A stretch of 60,995 nt of DNA from Pseudomonadota bacterium (GCA_023457495.1 JAEWLQ010000110.1:1-60995), one strand, 5' to 3'. Positions 17,761 to 26,882 are shown, counted from the stretch's first letter. The notes: generated from the letters alone by a model not told the origin. Numbers and translations are program-made.

Positions 17761-18651
17761 TTACTGCGCGCTCAAGCCGGTGGGCGGGGTCGGTCGCGTG
17801 GCGTTGTTGAAGCCCGGCGGCGGCCCGATGCGCGAACTGGCGATCTGCAACTCGTCGATCATGAAGTAGTTGTTGGGATCGGCGCGCGACGCCAGGTTGA
17901 AGTAGCCGCCGATGATGTCGACGTGACTCCAGGTGCCGCCCGGGCCCGAATCGTCCATCGGGCGCTCGATGTAGAGTCCCGAGAGCCTGCCATCCATCGT
18001 GTCGACGTACAGGCGGATCATGCCGGTTCGCGTGTTGGCCTCGAACTCGATGCTGATCCATTCTTCTTCGCGCGCCACCGGCCGATTGCCGATCTTCAGC
18101 CGATCGGTGCCGTCGGGCCAGTAGTCGCCACCCTCGTAGCGGCACACGGTGCCGTCACAGGCGCCGAGCGTTTCCCACGTCTGTCCGCCCGAGCTGGACT
18201 CGCGCAGGATGATCATCGGGCGGCCGCCGTTGCCGTTGCGATTGAGGATGATGAGTTTCTCGCCGCTGGCGTTCTCGCGCCAGGTGGAGCCGTGATACTG
18301 CAGCCAGCGAACGTTGAGTTGCTCCGGGACGTTGCTGCCGAGCGCGAGGATGTACTGCCCAAGTCCGCCGTATGACTGCTCGCTGGTGGGAGGGAAGATC
18401 TTCGCGGCGCCGGTGCCATTCCAGCCGCCCGTCGATACCCATTCGTGACGTGCGCCGCCGGTGAGCCACAAGGCCGAGGAAGCGTAGTCGTTGCTGTCGA
18501 AGCGCTGCACGTACGGTAGCGACGAGACGCGCACTTCCGCGTGGGAGTAGTTAGTCACGGACAGCGCCGCAAGGCCCGCGGCGAGCCACAGTGCCAGTCG
18601 TCCGCGCGGTGCGAAGCGGGTCAGCGCGTGGGTAGCATTCTCTGGTTTCAT
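17761..18651 (-). CDS. Secreted jelly-roll/lectin-like protein
   Basis: A 296-aa protein with an N-terminal export signal (RLALWLAAGLAALSVTNYSHA). The mature domain has LPYVQRFDSNDY, LNVRWLQYHGSTW, EKLIILNRNGNG, EEEWISIEFEANTRTG and the two-cysteine segment LGACDGTVCRYEGG, possibly a disulfide. The organisation matches the downstream 16938 protein, though the sequences have diverged. The C-terminus TRPTPPTGLSAQ again resembles the opening strand of a fibronectin type III domain. The frame runs back to 18726; ATG 18651 is preferred because AGAGGA lies six bases before it and the signal peptide follows. A polysaccharide-binding or lyase role is inferred from the fold and location. Confidence 0.6.
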   Translation of the reverse strand: MKPENATHALTRFAPRGRLALWLAAGLAALSVTNYSHAEVRVSSLPYVQRFDSNDYASSALWLTGGARHEWVSTGGWNGTGAAKIFPPTSEQSYGGLGQYILALGSNVPEQLNVRWLQYHGSTWRENASGEKLIILNRNGNGGRPMIILRESSSGGQTWETLGACDGTVCRYEGGDYWPDGTDRLKIGNRPVAREEEWISIEFEANTRTGMIRLYVDTMDGRLSGLYIERPMDDSGPGGTWSHVDIIGGYFNLASRADPNNYFMIDELQIASSRIGPPPGFNNATRPTPPTGLSAQ

Positions 18652-18941
18652 CAATTCCTCTCTCGGGCGGAAGGTGAGCCCGGGTGTGATGAGGCAAGAG
18701 TAGTCCGCCCGTTCAACATAGAACAATGTCGAAGAATCGCGACAGCGCGCGAAAAGCCTATGGAATCGGGGTTTTTCTGCCTCCGATGTCTAGTGCGCCC
18801 GCGCCGATCGGCGTGCTGGCAGGCGTCACCTCGGCGAATCGAGTAGTCGTTCCACCATTACATAAGCGCTGGCCGTGATCCGCCGCGCAATCGGCAATTC
18901 TGTGACGTGTGTACGGTCGCCGTCGTTCTCGTTGGTTAGAC

Positions 18942-18960
18942 GGCCGGATTTTATTCGGCC
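18942..18960 (-). terminator. Hairpin overlapping the acyltransferase stop
   Basis: On the minus strand GGCCG (18960-18956) pairs with CGGCC (18946-18942) around nine A/T-rich bases that include the TAA stop. There is no T-run after it. The 18652-18950 stretch between the two minus-strand genes contains no other feature I can recognise and presumably holds the promoter of the lectin-like pair. Confidence 0.25.
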
Positions 18961-20096
18961 TCATCCGCGGCCGCGGGAGCCGGTGCGCGGCGGCGGCGAA
19001 GGAGATTCTTCGCGGATTCGAACGCGCCGTGCGCGCTTGCGAGCAGCGAGTTGCGCAGCCCCGGTCGCAGCACGACGATCGAAGCGTCGCTGATGTGCCG
19101 GTTGCCGAACACGCGCTTGTAGTTTGCGTCGGTGATTCCGAAGTTCATGTAACGCACGCCGGCGTTGTCGATCAGGTCCTGGATCATCTGGAGCAGGAGC
19201 ACGGCGCCGGGAGAATACTTGGCGAAGTCGGCGTCGTAGCCGATGTTGGCGTAGTGATAGACATCGCGATGCCGATAACCGAGCGCGTATGCCACCGGGG
19301 CATCGTTCGCGCTCAGTAGATAGGCGCGCAGCAGGCCTGTGTCGGCGAGCGCGCGCAGCGCATCGGGATCGTCCGCCATGTCGGGTCCGGATTCTTCCAG
19401 TTCGGCCTTCCAGGATTTCACGGTTATGCGGCGCACGTCGTCGAGAAAGGAAGCGATCTGTTCGCGGGAGTCGACGAGTGTCATGCGCAGCGAATTGTCC
19501 ACGCCCTCGTTCATGAGACGAACCTGGCGCTTGAGGTTGTAGCGCTGCTTCTTGCGGAACTCGCCGAGGTAGCCATCGAAGGTGTTCGGCAATTCCGCGT
19601 AGTGGAAGGGGCGTTCGCCGTCCAGCCGATAGGCACACGCGCCGTCCAGGCGCCAGTCGCGGGCGGCGAGCGCGTTCCACAGCGCGCTGTCGCTCGGGAC
19701 GGATTTGAAATAGATGCCTTGTATTTCGGGCGACTGTTCGAAGATGCCGCGCACGATGGCGCAGTAGGTGGCGTAGTCCGGATCGCCCAGCACGCGACCT
19801 CCCAGCACCTCCATGCAACGCAGCTGCACGTTGGCGAATTCGCGTCGGGCGGCGCGGAAGCGCAGCGGCACGTTCTCCGGTGCGATGGGCGTCAGAACCG
19901 TGGGCTCCGGGTCGGCGCCGTTGCGGCTGACCAGCAAGCGCGGCTGCGCGCGCTGAGGGGTGGCCGTGCAGGACAGCCAGGTGAAGGCTTGATACAGGCC
20001 GTAGAGGTTGCGTTCCGCCGCCACCTTCTCGTTCCAGATCCGCAGGAGAGGGGAATCAGGGCCTATCGTGTTGAACGGGATGATCTCGATGCTCAT
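18951..20096 (-). CDS. CelD/BcsL-like GNAT acyltransferase (Acetyltransf_6)
   Basis: A 381-aa cytoplasmic protein with a C-terminal GNAT fold of the cellulose-synthesis CelD type, related to FemAB. Visible segments are YQAFTWLSC, LPNTFDGYLGEFRKKQRYN and KRQVRLMNEG (basic region typical of the family), APVAYALGYRHRDVYHY, then AKYSPGAVLLLQMIQDL and MNFGITDANYKRVFGN. It would transfer an acyl or aminoacyl group to a sugar. The start ATG 20096 is the first of the frame. It is divergent from the aldo/keto reductase at 20210, with 113 bases between them. The C-terminal Arg- and Ala-rich tail is not part of the domain. Confidence 0.7.
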   Translation of the reverse strand: MSIEIIPFNTIGPDSPLLRIWNEKVAAERNLYGLYQAFTWLSCTATPQRAQPRLLVSRNGADPEPTVLTPIAPENVPLRFRAARREFANVQLRCMEVLGGRVLGDPDYATYCAIVRGIFEQSPEIQGIYFKSVPSDSALWNALAARDWRLDGACAYRLDGERPFHYAELPNTFDGYLGEFRKKQRYNLKRQVRLMNEGVDNSLRMTLVDSREQIASFLDDVRRITVKSWKAELEESGPDMADDPDALRALADTGLLRAYLLSANDAPVAYALGYRHRDVYHYANIGYDADFAKYSPGAVLLLQMIQDLIDNAGVRYMNFGITDANYKRVFGNRHISDASIVVLRPGLRNSLLASAHGAFESAKNLLRRRRAPAPAAADEAE

Positions 20097-20209
20097 TCAT
20101 TTTGTAAGATGCCATCGGGGCAGTCTTGTTGGGTGGCCGTCGCATGGCGACTTCGCAGAATTGTGACAGCCGGGGCATAACTTATTGCCGTTCCAGAGGG
20201 GCGCACTAG

Positions 20210-21193
20210 ATGCGCGCGTCGCGACGTGAGTGGCTGATGGCGCTGGCCGGGCTCGCCTTGGCTCGCGGCGCCGGATCGCAGGCGCCGGACGGGCGAATGC
20301 TGAGCCGACGTCCGCTGGGCCGGACCGGCCTGAGCGTTTCCGAGCTGGGATTCGGCGGTGCGGGCATCGGCGGCGTCGCTTTCGGCGCCGTCACGGAAGG
20401 CGAGGCGCTCGATGCGTTGGCGGCGGCGGCGGATGCTGGCTGCAATTTCATCGACACGGCGCGAATCTACGGCGCTTCCGAAGTGGTGCTTGGCAAACAC
20501 CTGCGCAGCCGCAAATCGCACTGGATCGTGGCGAGCAAATACTCCGGTCAGAAAGCCGGTATGCGCGCCACGCTGGAAGAACAGCTGACACGTCTGGGCG
20601 TGGAGGCGGTGGACGTGTACCAGATCCACTGGGTGCCCAAGGGTAGCGAGGCGACGCTCTACGAGGAGCTGTACGCGCTGCGCAAGGAGGGGAAGGCCCG
20701 CTTCGTCGGCGTGTCGGCCGCCACGCGGGGTGACGTCGATTACGTGCTGGCCAATACGCGCCTCGACACCCTCCAGCTGCCATTCAATCTGCTCCAACCC
20801 GAGCCCATGATCGATGCGCTGCCCGCGCTGCGCCGCGCCGGGCTGGGTGTGATTGCGCGCTCGGTGCTGCGCGAGGGATTCCTGACGGGAAAGTTCGACG
20901 AGCGCCAGCGCTTCGATCCGAAGAAGGACGTGCGCGGCGGTCTTTCTCCCGAGAAACTGGCGGCACGCCTGGAGGACGTCGAGAAGTTTCGCTGGCTGCA
21001 GGAGACGACCGGATCGCTCGCGAACGCGGCGATTCGTTATGCCTTGTCCTTCGACGGAATCGCAACCGCGCTCATCGGCACCAAGACCGCGGCGCAGGCA
21101 CGCGAGAATTTCGCGCCCGCCGCTCGCGGGGCGCTATCGCCGGAGCTGCTCGCGCGCATTGCAGGCCTGCAGCGGACGCTCACGTCCGCCTGA
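20210..21193 (+). CDS. Tat-exported aldo/keto reductase
   Basis: A 327-aa NAD(P)H-dependent oxidoreductase with a twin-arginine signal at the very start (SRREWLMALAGLALARGAGS). The TIM barrel begins RPLGRTGLSVSELGFG. The catalytic tetrad is visible: Asp and Tyr in NFIDTARIYGAS, Lys in WIVASKYSGQ and His in VYQIHWVP. The cofactor region GLGVIARSVLREGFLTGKF is intact. It is a paralogue of the protein at 34552, with which it shares the signal type and KYSGQ...ATLEEQL. The end abuts the convergent hydrolase gene with no gap. The substrate is unknown; export of an NAD(P)H enzyme implies folding and cofactor loading before transport. Confidence 0.8.
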   Translation: MRASRREWLMALAGLALARGAGSQAPDGRMLSRRPLGRTGLSVSELGFGGAGIGGVAFGAVTEGEALDALAAAADAGCNFIDTARIYGASEVVLGKHLRSRKSHWIVASKYSGQKAGMRATLEEQLTRLGVEAVDVYQIHWVPKGSEATLYEELYALRKEGKARFVGVSAATRGDVDYVLANTRLDTLQLPFNLLQPEPMIDALPALRRAGLGVIARSVLREGFLTGKFDERQRFDPKKDVRGGLSPEKLAARLEDVEKFRWLQETTGSLANAAIRYALSFDGIATALIGTKTAAQARENFAPAARGALSPELLARIAGLQRTLTSA

Positions 21194-22126
21194 TCAGGCC
21201 ACCTCGCGCAACCACTCCCGGCACACCTCGAGCGCCTCGCGGCGCCACTCGGGCATCGACAACACGTGGTTGGCGTTGGAGATCGTGTGCAGCCGCATCT
21301 GGCTGCCGAATGGCTGCAGCGATTCGGCGTAGGGAGCGGTGAACTTCTCCTCGAACTCGGACGGCAGCCGGTCTTTCTCGCTGAACAGCAGCAGGGCGCG
21401 GCCGCCGCGCCGCAGGAAAGAAAAGAAGGCCGGAGGGAACAGCGGATTCGCGTTCTGAAGCGCCGGCGCGCTCAGCGGATCGGCGAGCGGTTTCGGCGGA
21501 TCCTTGATGATGGCGCGCTTCAATGAGTGCAGGATCACGCCGTATTCGCTCTGGAAGGTGATCAGCCGCCACCACGAACGCAGCTTGAACAGGCGGTGGA
21601 AATACTTGCGGCGGCGCTGGTCCAGCTCGACGCGCGTCAGGTACTGCGCCGGCCTCGCCGCATCCGTGGACAGCGCGATGGCGAGCCCGATGCAGAGAAG
21701 TTGCACGACACTGGGATCGCGCTCCGCGGTCAGCGCCGCGGTTGTCGCGCCGCCGCACAGGCCGCCCAGCATGAAACTGTCGAAGCCGTGCGCTTCGCGC
21801 ATCCAGCGCATCGCCGCCAGTGTGTCGTCGACGTAGCGGCCCACCTCGACGTGATTGTAGATGTCGATCAGCGCCGTCTCGCTGAGGTCGCCTTCGGAAT
21901 CTCCGAGGCCGTAGAAATCGAACCGCAATACCGTGTAGCCGTAATCATTCAGCAGCTCGGTGATGGGTACGTAAAGCCGCCCCGGACCCACGCGCATTTT
22001 CACGCCCGGCGACAGCAGGATGACCGCCGGCAGGCCGGGACGCGGATTTACCGGGCGATGCAGCGTGCCGGCGAGTCTCAGGCCTCTCGCATTGAGAAAA
22101 GAAATCGGCTCAAACGGTGGCTGCAT
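21194..22126 (-). CDS. Alpha/beta-hydrolase, exosortase-A-associated type, Cys at nucleophile position
   Basis: A 310-aa cytoplasmic alpha/beta-hydrolase-fold protein (VILLSPGVKMRVG, TVLRFDFYGLGDSEG). The nucleophile elbow reads LGGLCGGATTAAL, placing Cys where serine hydrolases have Ser. The acid and histidine are plausible in LLLFSEKDRLPSEF and NANHVLSMPEW. It resembles hydrolase 1 of exosortase A systems, whose elbow also departs from GxSxG. Its start overlaps the 3' end of the next upstream hydrolase gene by 17 bases, so the two are coupled. Function within the system is not known; thioesterase-like acyl transfer is one possibility. Confidence 0.7.
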   Translation of the reverse strand: MQPPFEPISFLNARGLRLAGTLHRPVNPRPGLPAVILLSPGVKMRVGPGRLYVPITELLNDYGYTVLRFDFYGLGDSEGDLSETALIDIYNHVEVGRYVDDTLAAMRWMREAHGFDSFMLGGLCGGATTAALTAERDPSVVQLLCIGLAIALSTDAARPAQYLTRVELDQRRRKYFHRLFKLRSWWRLITFQSEYGVILHSLKRAIIKDPPKPLADPLSAPALQNANPLFPPAFFSFLRRGGRALLLFSEKDRLPSEFEEKFTAPYAESLQPFGSQMRLHTISNANHVLSMPEWRREALEVCREWLREVA

Positions 22127-22964
22127 GTGCCTGCTCTAGCCAGCTATGTGTTGCGTCGGAGAGCCGTGGAGCTCGTCCATAAAACGTGCGGATCTCCTTC
22201 CAGAAAGGCTCCTCGATGCAACGCTTGAATTGTCCGCGCGGGTAGGCGGAGCTGAGCGCGTCCAGGTCGGTGCGGTTCTTTTGCGTTTCACTGGCGGCGA
22301 TCTGCATCACGAGCGCCAGTCCCCCATGCGTCTTGGGCGCGCTGTTCAGCAGGTCCTTGCGATTGCATGAGTCGTACAGAGGCGCGGCCAGCTCGTAACC
22401 GTCCAGGTTGACGCATTCGCCGCGGCCGATGCGCTCGCGCAGGCTGTCACGGTTTTCGACGACCCTGCCGTACACGGCCATTTGCGTAGATAGGTGGGAG
22501 CGCAGCAATTCGCCCAGCCAGGCTTCGCCATCCAGCACCGGATCCCACAGGGCCAGCGGTGCGTTGGTCAGCAACTCGGAGATGCGGCCACTGGCGCGCT
22601 CGGCCGTCAATGCGGCGATGGTCGCACCGAAGCGCAGGCCGACCAGCCCGATGCTGCGCAACGCGGGACACTTGTCGGCCAGATGCAGCACGGCCGCTTC
22701 CAGGTCGGCGATGTGCGTGTCGACGCTGGCGGTTCCAAGCGAGCCGCCGCTGTCGCCGGAACCGGCATAGTCGAAACGCAGCACTGGATAGCCCTGCGAC
22801 GCGAGCTCGCGCGCGAAGCTCACGAATACACGGTGAGACCAGAGCTTTTCCTCGCCAAAGGGATGGCTCATGACAAAGCCCAACGGGCGCGCAGTGCCCG
22901 CCGGCGCATGCCGGACGGCAAACAGGCTGACGCCGCCCCTTTGGAAGAACCCGGGTTGTTCCAT
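22110..22964 (-). CDS. Alpha/beta-hydrolase, exosortase-A-associated type, no Ser nucleophile
   Basis: A 284-aa alpha/beta-hydrolase-fold protein: FVMSHPFGEEKLWSHRVF, PVLRFDYAGSGDSGGS, then the elbow LVGLRFGATIAALTAE with Arg at the nucleophile position. This GLRxGA pattern is that of hydrolase 2 of exosortase A systems as I remember it. No clear acid-His pair follows. The frame is open to 23051; MEQPGFFQRGG at 22964 is chosen because homology begins there, although no ribosome-binding site is obvious and Met 22985 is an alternative. It is the upstream partner of the hydrolase at 21194. Confidence 0.65.
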   Translation of the reverse strand: MEQPGFFQRGGVSLFAVRHAPAGTARPLGFVMSHPFGEEKLWSHRVFVSFARELASQGYPVLRFDYAGSGDSGGSLGTASVDTHIADLEAAVLHLADKCPALRSIGLVGLRFGATIAALTAERASGRISELLTNAPLALWDPVLDGEAWLGELLRSHLSTQMAVYGRVVENRDSLRERIGRGECVNLDGYELAAPLYDSCNRKDLLNSAPKTHGGLALVMQIAASETQKNRTDLDALSSAYPRGQFKRCIEEPFWKEIRTFYGRAPRLSDATHSWLEQAHAATV

Positions 22965-23140
22965 GAGTGAATTGTCCGCGATCATCTGAATCTGTGTAGC
23001 GGCGGTTGCTGACACCGCCTCGCACTCACGATGCCCGCAATACTGGCACAATTTGCCCGCCGCGGTGCCTCACGCGGCCGACGGCGTTGACAGAATGTCG
23101 AGGCGTTCGCAGATTTCGTGACGTCCACGACAGGATCGGA

Positions 23141-24340
23141 ATGACACCCCATCGCGCCAGGCGCCTGCTATTTCTCGAGCACAACACTGACAACACAGTG
23201 GGCGGGTCGCACTACTGCCTGCTCGAAATCTGCCGCAACATCGATCGTGGGCGTTTCAGCCCCGTCGTGGCATTTGCCCAGGCCAACACGCTCATGGACG
23301 AGTTCCGCGCGACCGGCGCCGAGGTCGTGGTCGTGCCACCTCTGCCGTCCGTGCATCTGGAGGCGCCGCACGCCCTGAGCCGCCGCCTGCTGGGCCCGGT
23401 GCAGTCGGTGGCCAATGCCTGGCGGACACTGGTGACGGCCGCCGCGCGCTGGAAACGCTTCCTGAGCGAACACAAGATCGATGCCATTCACCTCAACAAC
23501 AGCTGTGGCGACGATCACGACCTGCTCACCGGTGCGATGCAGTTGGGCCTTGTCACGATCGCCCATCAACGTGGCTACCCGCAGCAGGTCGGTGGCATCG
23601 AGCGCTGGTTCGCGCGCCGCCTCGACGCCATCATCTCCATCTCAAGTTCTGTCAGCGACGACCTGCGTGCCAAAGGGCTGTTTGGTCCTCATGTCGCGCT
23701 CATCCACGATGGAATCGATCCGGCGCGGGTGACGGCCCATGCCGACGGCGCCGCGGCGCGGGCGCGCTTCGGCATCCCGGCCAACGCAAAGCTTGTTGGA
23801 GTGGTCGGTAACGTCAAGGCGTGGAAGGGACAGGACACCTTGATCCGCGCCATGCGTCACCTGGTGCAGCGATGGCCGGATACCTGGTGTCTGGTGGTCG
23901 GCTCCAACGCCGATCCGCCTTACATGGAAATCATGCAGCGCCACGTGGCCGAAGCGAATCTCGGCGGTCGCGTCATCTTCTCGGGATACGAACGATATCC
24001 GGCGGCCTGCATGGCTGCCATGGACGTGGTCGTGCACACTTCGACGCAGCCCGAGCCTTTCGGGTTGGTCGTGCTGGAAGGCATGGCGTTGCGCAAGCCG
24101 GTGGTGGCCACCGCGCATGGCGGCCCGCTCGACATCATCGAGAACGGCAAGACCGGCTTCCTCACGCGCGCGGGTGACGAGCATGAGCTGGCCGCGGTGA
24201 TCGATCGCCTGCTGGGGGACGATGAGCTGCGCGCACGGGTGGGCGAGGCGGGGTACCAGCGCCTGCATGCGCAGTTCACCGCGCGCCACAACATCGCCGG
24301 CATCGAAGCCCTGTACGAATCCTTGTTCGCCGCGCGCTGA
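23141..24340 (+). CDS. Glycosyltransferase family 4
   Basis: A 399-aa GT-B glycosyltransferase. The acceptor side starts RLLFLEHNTDNTVGGSHYCLLE. The donor side shows VGVVGNVKAWKGQDTLIRAM, RVIFSGYERYPAACM and the EX7E element PEPFGLVVLEGMALRKPVVA followed by GGPLDIIENGKTGFL. The open frame extends back to 23006, but ATG 23141, preceded by GGATCGGA, fits the domain start. It is divergent from the hydrolase pair and convergent with the flippase gene (15 bases apart). Confidence 0.8.
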   Translation: MTPHRARRLLFLEHNTDNTVGGSHYCLLEICRNIDRGRFSPVVAFAQANTLMDEFRATGAEVVVVPPLPSVHLEAPHALSRRLLGPVQSVANAWRTLVTAAARWKRFLSEHKIDAIHLNNSCGDDHDLLTGAMQLGLVTIAHQRGYPQQVGGIERWFARRLDAIISISSSVSDDLRAKGLFGPHVALIHDGIDPARVTAHADGAAARARFGIPANAKLVGVVGNVKAWKGQDTLIRAMRHLVQRWPDTWCLVVGSNADPPYMEIMQRHVAEANLGGRVIFSGYERYPAACMAAMDVVVHTSTQPEPFGLVVLEGMALRKPVVATAHGGPLDIIENGKTGFLTRAGDEHELAAVIDRLLGDDELRARVGEAGYQRLHAQFTARHNIAGIEALYESLFAAR

Positions 24341-24355
24341 GTCCGTCAGACGTTC

Positions 24356-25897
24356 TCAGGCGGCGTGCGCGCGACGCCACGGCAGATGGGCGCGCAACTC
24401 GTCACGCTCCGTGCTCGTGAGCGCCATGAACCATATGGAAGCCGCGTAAATCACGCACAGCAACGCGATGCAGCCGAAGAACTGGAACAGGTTGCTCAGC
24501 GTGACCCACTCGCGCATCAGGAACAATCCGGCGAGGAAGGGCAGGCTCGCCAGGCTGGTCCTTCCATAGATGCCCCACCAGTACTGGCTGACACGCATCT
24601 TGAGCCGCGCGCTGATGAGGAACGGCAGGATGCCGGCGGCCACGATGAGGTGCGAAATGGCGGTGCCGATGGCGACACCCACGACTCCAAACTTGCGCAC
24701 CAGCAAAATGCTGAGCACCAGGTTGGCGACCGCTTCGCAGATGCGCAGGTAACCCAGGATGTGATGCTGGCTCATGCCGTACATCACGCTGGAAACCACG
24801 TAGTGCGGCGCCGAGACGATCTGCGTGAGGCCGAGCACCAGCAGTACCTGTCCGGCGACGACGCGGAATTCATCGCCCATCCACAGATGCACGAATACGT
24901 CGCCCAGCAGCGCAAAGGTGAGCGCGATGGGCAGCGTCACCACCACCGCGAGCTTGCCGCCGCGCACCAGCAGCTCGCCCATTTCCGCGGTGCGGCGCTG
25001 CGCGAACAGCGAGCTGGACAGCGGGCTGAAAACTTGCGCGGTCGACACCATCAGTGAGCGCAGGTTGTCGATCAGCGTGCCGGCGATCGCGTAGGGCGCG
25101 ATTTTGGCGACGCCCAGGTAGGCGCCGATGATGACCGCGTCGGAGGCGAAGATGATCTTCTGCGCGATGTTGTTGAGGAGCACGAACGCGCCGTACCCGA
25201 ATATCTTGCCCGCGAGCGCCCGCAGCCGGCGACGCGCGGGAATGTGGAAACGGAAACGCACACCGGCTTCGCGCAACAGTCGGATTGCGTAAAAGGCGCC
25301 CAGCAATCCACCCGCGACCGCGAGCGCGAAATAAACCGCGGCCAGTGCCGCGAGCTTGTATCCCTGCGACAGCAGCACGACGACGAGGACCGTGCGCACG
25401 ATCACCGCCCCGAGGCCGATGGTGTTGCCCACATCGAAGCGGTTCAGCCCTTGCAGGATGCCGGTGAACACATTGAAGACGAAGGTCTGGGCAATCGTCA
25501 GGCCCATGAAGATGACGGCGATGCGCGCTTCGGCGGCGTTCTCCTCCGGGATGTGGAACCAGTCGCTCACTCCCCAGGCGACCACCAGCGTCATGAGCAC
25601 GGTGGCGACCGCGATGGGCACGTAAAGCATGATCGCCGTGGACAGCACCTGGTTGAGACGCTGCGGCTGCGCCCGCGCCACGTACTTGGACGTGTAGCGG
25701 ATCACCGATTCGCGCACGCCGAAGTCGAGTAGATAGAGATAGCCGATGAACTGGTTGGCGAGCGCCCAGATGCCGTAGTAGACGCTGCCGAGACTCTTGA
25801 CGACGAACGGCGAGAGGAAGAACGCCACGCCGACGTTCACCGAGAGCATCAGCCAGTTGCTGGTGATGCTGCGGGCGGTGCGGCTGCTAGCGGACAT
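24356..25897 (-). CDS. Oligosaccharide flippase (Wzx/MVF-like)
   Basis: A 513-aa inner-membrane protein with about 14 helices, of the polysaccharide-transport (MVF/MOP) superfamily. It opens with a short basic segment, then NWLMLSVNVGVAFFLSPFVV and LGSVYYGIWALANQFIGYL, typical of the family. It would flip lipid-linked repeat units to the periplasm, upstream of the polymerase/ligase encoded at 9731. Its ATG overlaps the preceding GT gene by 11 bases, making a three-gene minus-strand operon with two glycosyltransferases (28060 to 24356). Confidence 0.8.
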   Translation of the reverse strand: MSASSRTARSITSNWLMLSVNVGVAFFLSPFVVKSLGSVYYGIWALANQFIGYLYLLDFGVRESVIRYTSKYVARAQPQRLNQVLSTAIMLYVPIAVATVLMTLVVAWGVSDWFHIPEENAAEARIAVIFMGLTIAQTFVFNVFTGILQGLNRFDVGNTIGLGAVIVRTVLVVVLLSQGYKLAALAAVYFALAVAGGLLGAFYAIRLLREAGVRFRFHIPARRRLRALAGKIFGYGAFVLLNNIAQKIIFASDAVIIGAYLGVAKIAPYAIAGTLIDNLRSLMVSTAQVFSPLSSSLFAQRRTAEMGELLVRGGKLAVVVTLPIALTFALLGDVFVHLWMGDEFRVVAGQVLLVLGLTQIVSAPHYVVSSVMYGMSQHHILGYLRICEAVANLVLSILLVRKFGVVGVAIGTAISHLIVAAGILPFLISARLKMRVSQYWWGIYGRTSLASLPFLAGLFLMREWVTLSNLFQFFGCIALLCVIYAASIWFMALTSTERDELRAHLPWRRAHAA

Positions 25898-26882
25898 TCG
25901 CGGCCGCTCCGAGCGATTCGCGCAGCGCGCCGGCGGCCAGGGTCCATTGCTCGGCGAAACGCGGCGCTTCCGCGGTCAGTCGCTCCACCTGTTCGTCGTA
26001 GCGGGCGCGCGATTCGCGCAAGGTGTCGGCGATGTCCGCCGCGCGATCTTCGCGCGGGAACAGCGCTACCCGCCCGAACAGGTCGCGGCTGGCCGGATTG
26101 CCCGAGAGCACCATGGGTTTGCGCAGCGCCAGCGCCTCGTAAGCGCCGCACACGAGGCAGTTGGGCTTGAGCGTGAGATCGAGGGCGACATGACTGTCGG
26201 CCATGAGCTGCCAGTAATCGTGTTCGGGCAGGAAGCCCGTGAGCCGGACGTTCTGCGGTAGCGCGGCCCGCAGTTCCGCTGCGAGCTTCGCGGGATTGCC
26301 CGTGAAGGCGAATTGAAAGCCGGGGCCCAGCGTGCGCGCGGCTTCGATTATCTCGTCGATGGGCTCGTCCGCCGCGTACGTGGCGATCACCATGACCCGC
26401 AAGCTTTCATCCAGTGGCGTCGGCTGCGGTTGAACCGGCGTCGAAGGCAGCCGATCCGGCAGTACCAGCGGTCTGCCACCCTGGGTGCGCACGATTTCAG
26501 CGAGCGCGGCATTGGTGACCACGGTCGCATCCGCCTGCCGCAGGGCGCGGCGCGCAAGCCAGGTTATGGGCCAGCGCGCGTACGTGAACGGCGTGACCGC
26601 TTCATTGTGCGCATCGACGACGACGCGATAGCGACCCAGAAAGGGCCGCGCGGCGAGCACCAGCGTGGCGAGGATCAACGAGGGATTCTGGATGAATACC
26701 GTGCGCGGGCGTTCTCGTCGCAGCACGCGCAGAGTCTGCAAGGAGAGGGTCAGGTAACGCCGCAGAGCACGGTGCGGCGTGGTGAGCACGAGCAGCGGAA
26801 GGCCCAGCCACTCGCACAGTTCACGCATGCGGCGATGGTGTTCCCAGGTGAGCGCGAGCACCTGCGTACGCGGAGACTTCAT
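25887..26882 (-). CDS. Glycosyltransferase (GT4-like)
   Basis: A 331-aa GT-B-like protein, shorter than most GT4 members here. The N-terminal domain has TVFIQNPSLILATL and VVVDAHNEAVTPF; the donor domain has LRVMVIATYAADEPIDEI, VRLTGFLPEHDYWQLM and the final CLVCGAYEALALRKPMVLSG where EX7E would sit, with only the second glutamate clear. The start ATG overlaps the stop of the upstream GT gene (ATGA). The family is reasonably sure but the donor sugar is unknown. Confidence 0.7.
   Translation of the reverse strand: MKSPRTQVLALTWEHHRRMRELCEWLGLPLLVLTTPHRALRRYLTLSLQTLRVLRRERPRTVFIQNPSLILATLVLAARPFLGRYRVVVDAHNEAVTPFTYARWPITWLARRALRQADATVVTNAALAEIVRTQGGRPLVLPDRLPSTPVQPQPTPLDESLRVMVIATYAADEPIDEIIEAARTLGPGFQFAFTGNPAKLAAELRAALPQNVRLTGFLPEHDYWQLMADSHVALDLTLKPNCLVCGAYEALALRKPMVLSGNPASRDLFGRVALFPREDRAADIADTLRESRARYDEQVERLTAEAPRFAEQWTLAAGALRESLGAAANVR

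Noticed and set aside
23044..23056. TGGCAC followed by TTGC, as in a sigma-54 promoter
   Set aside because: Only three bases separate the two elements; the -24/-12 consensus needs five. Near-matches with wrong spacing also occur at 1909 and 28126.
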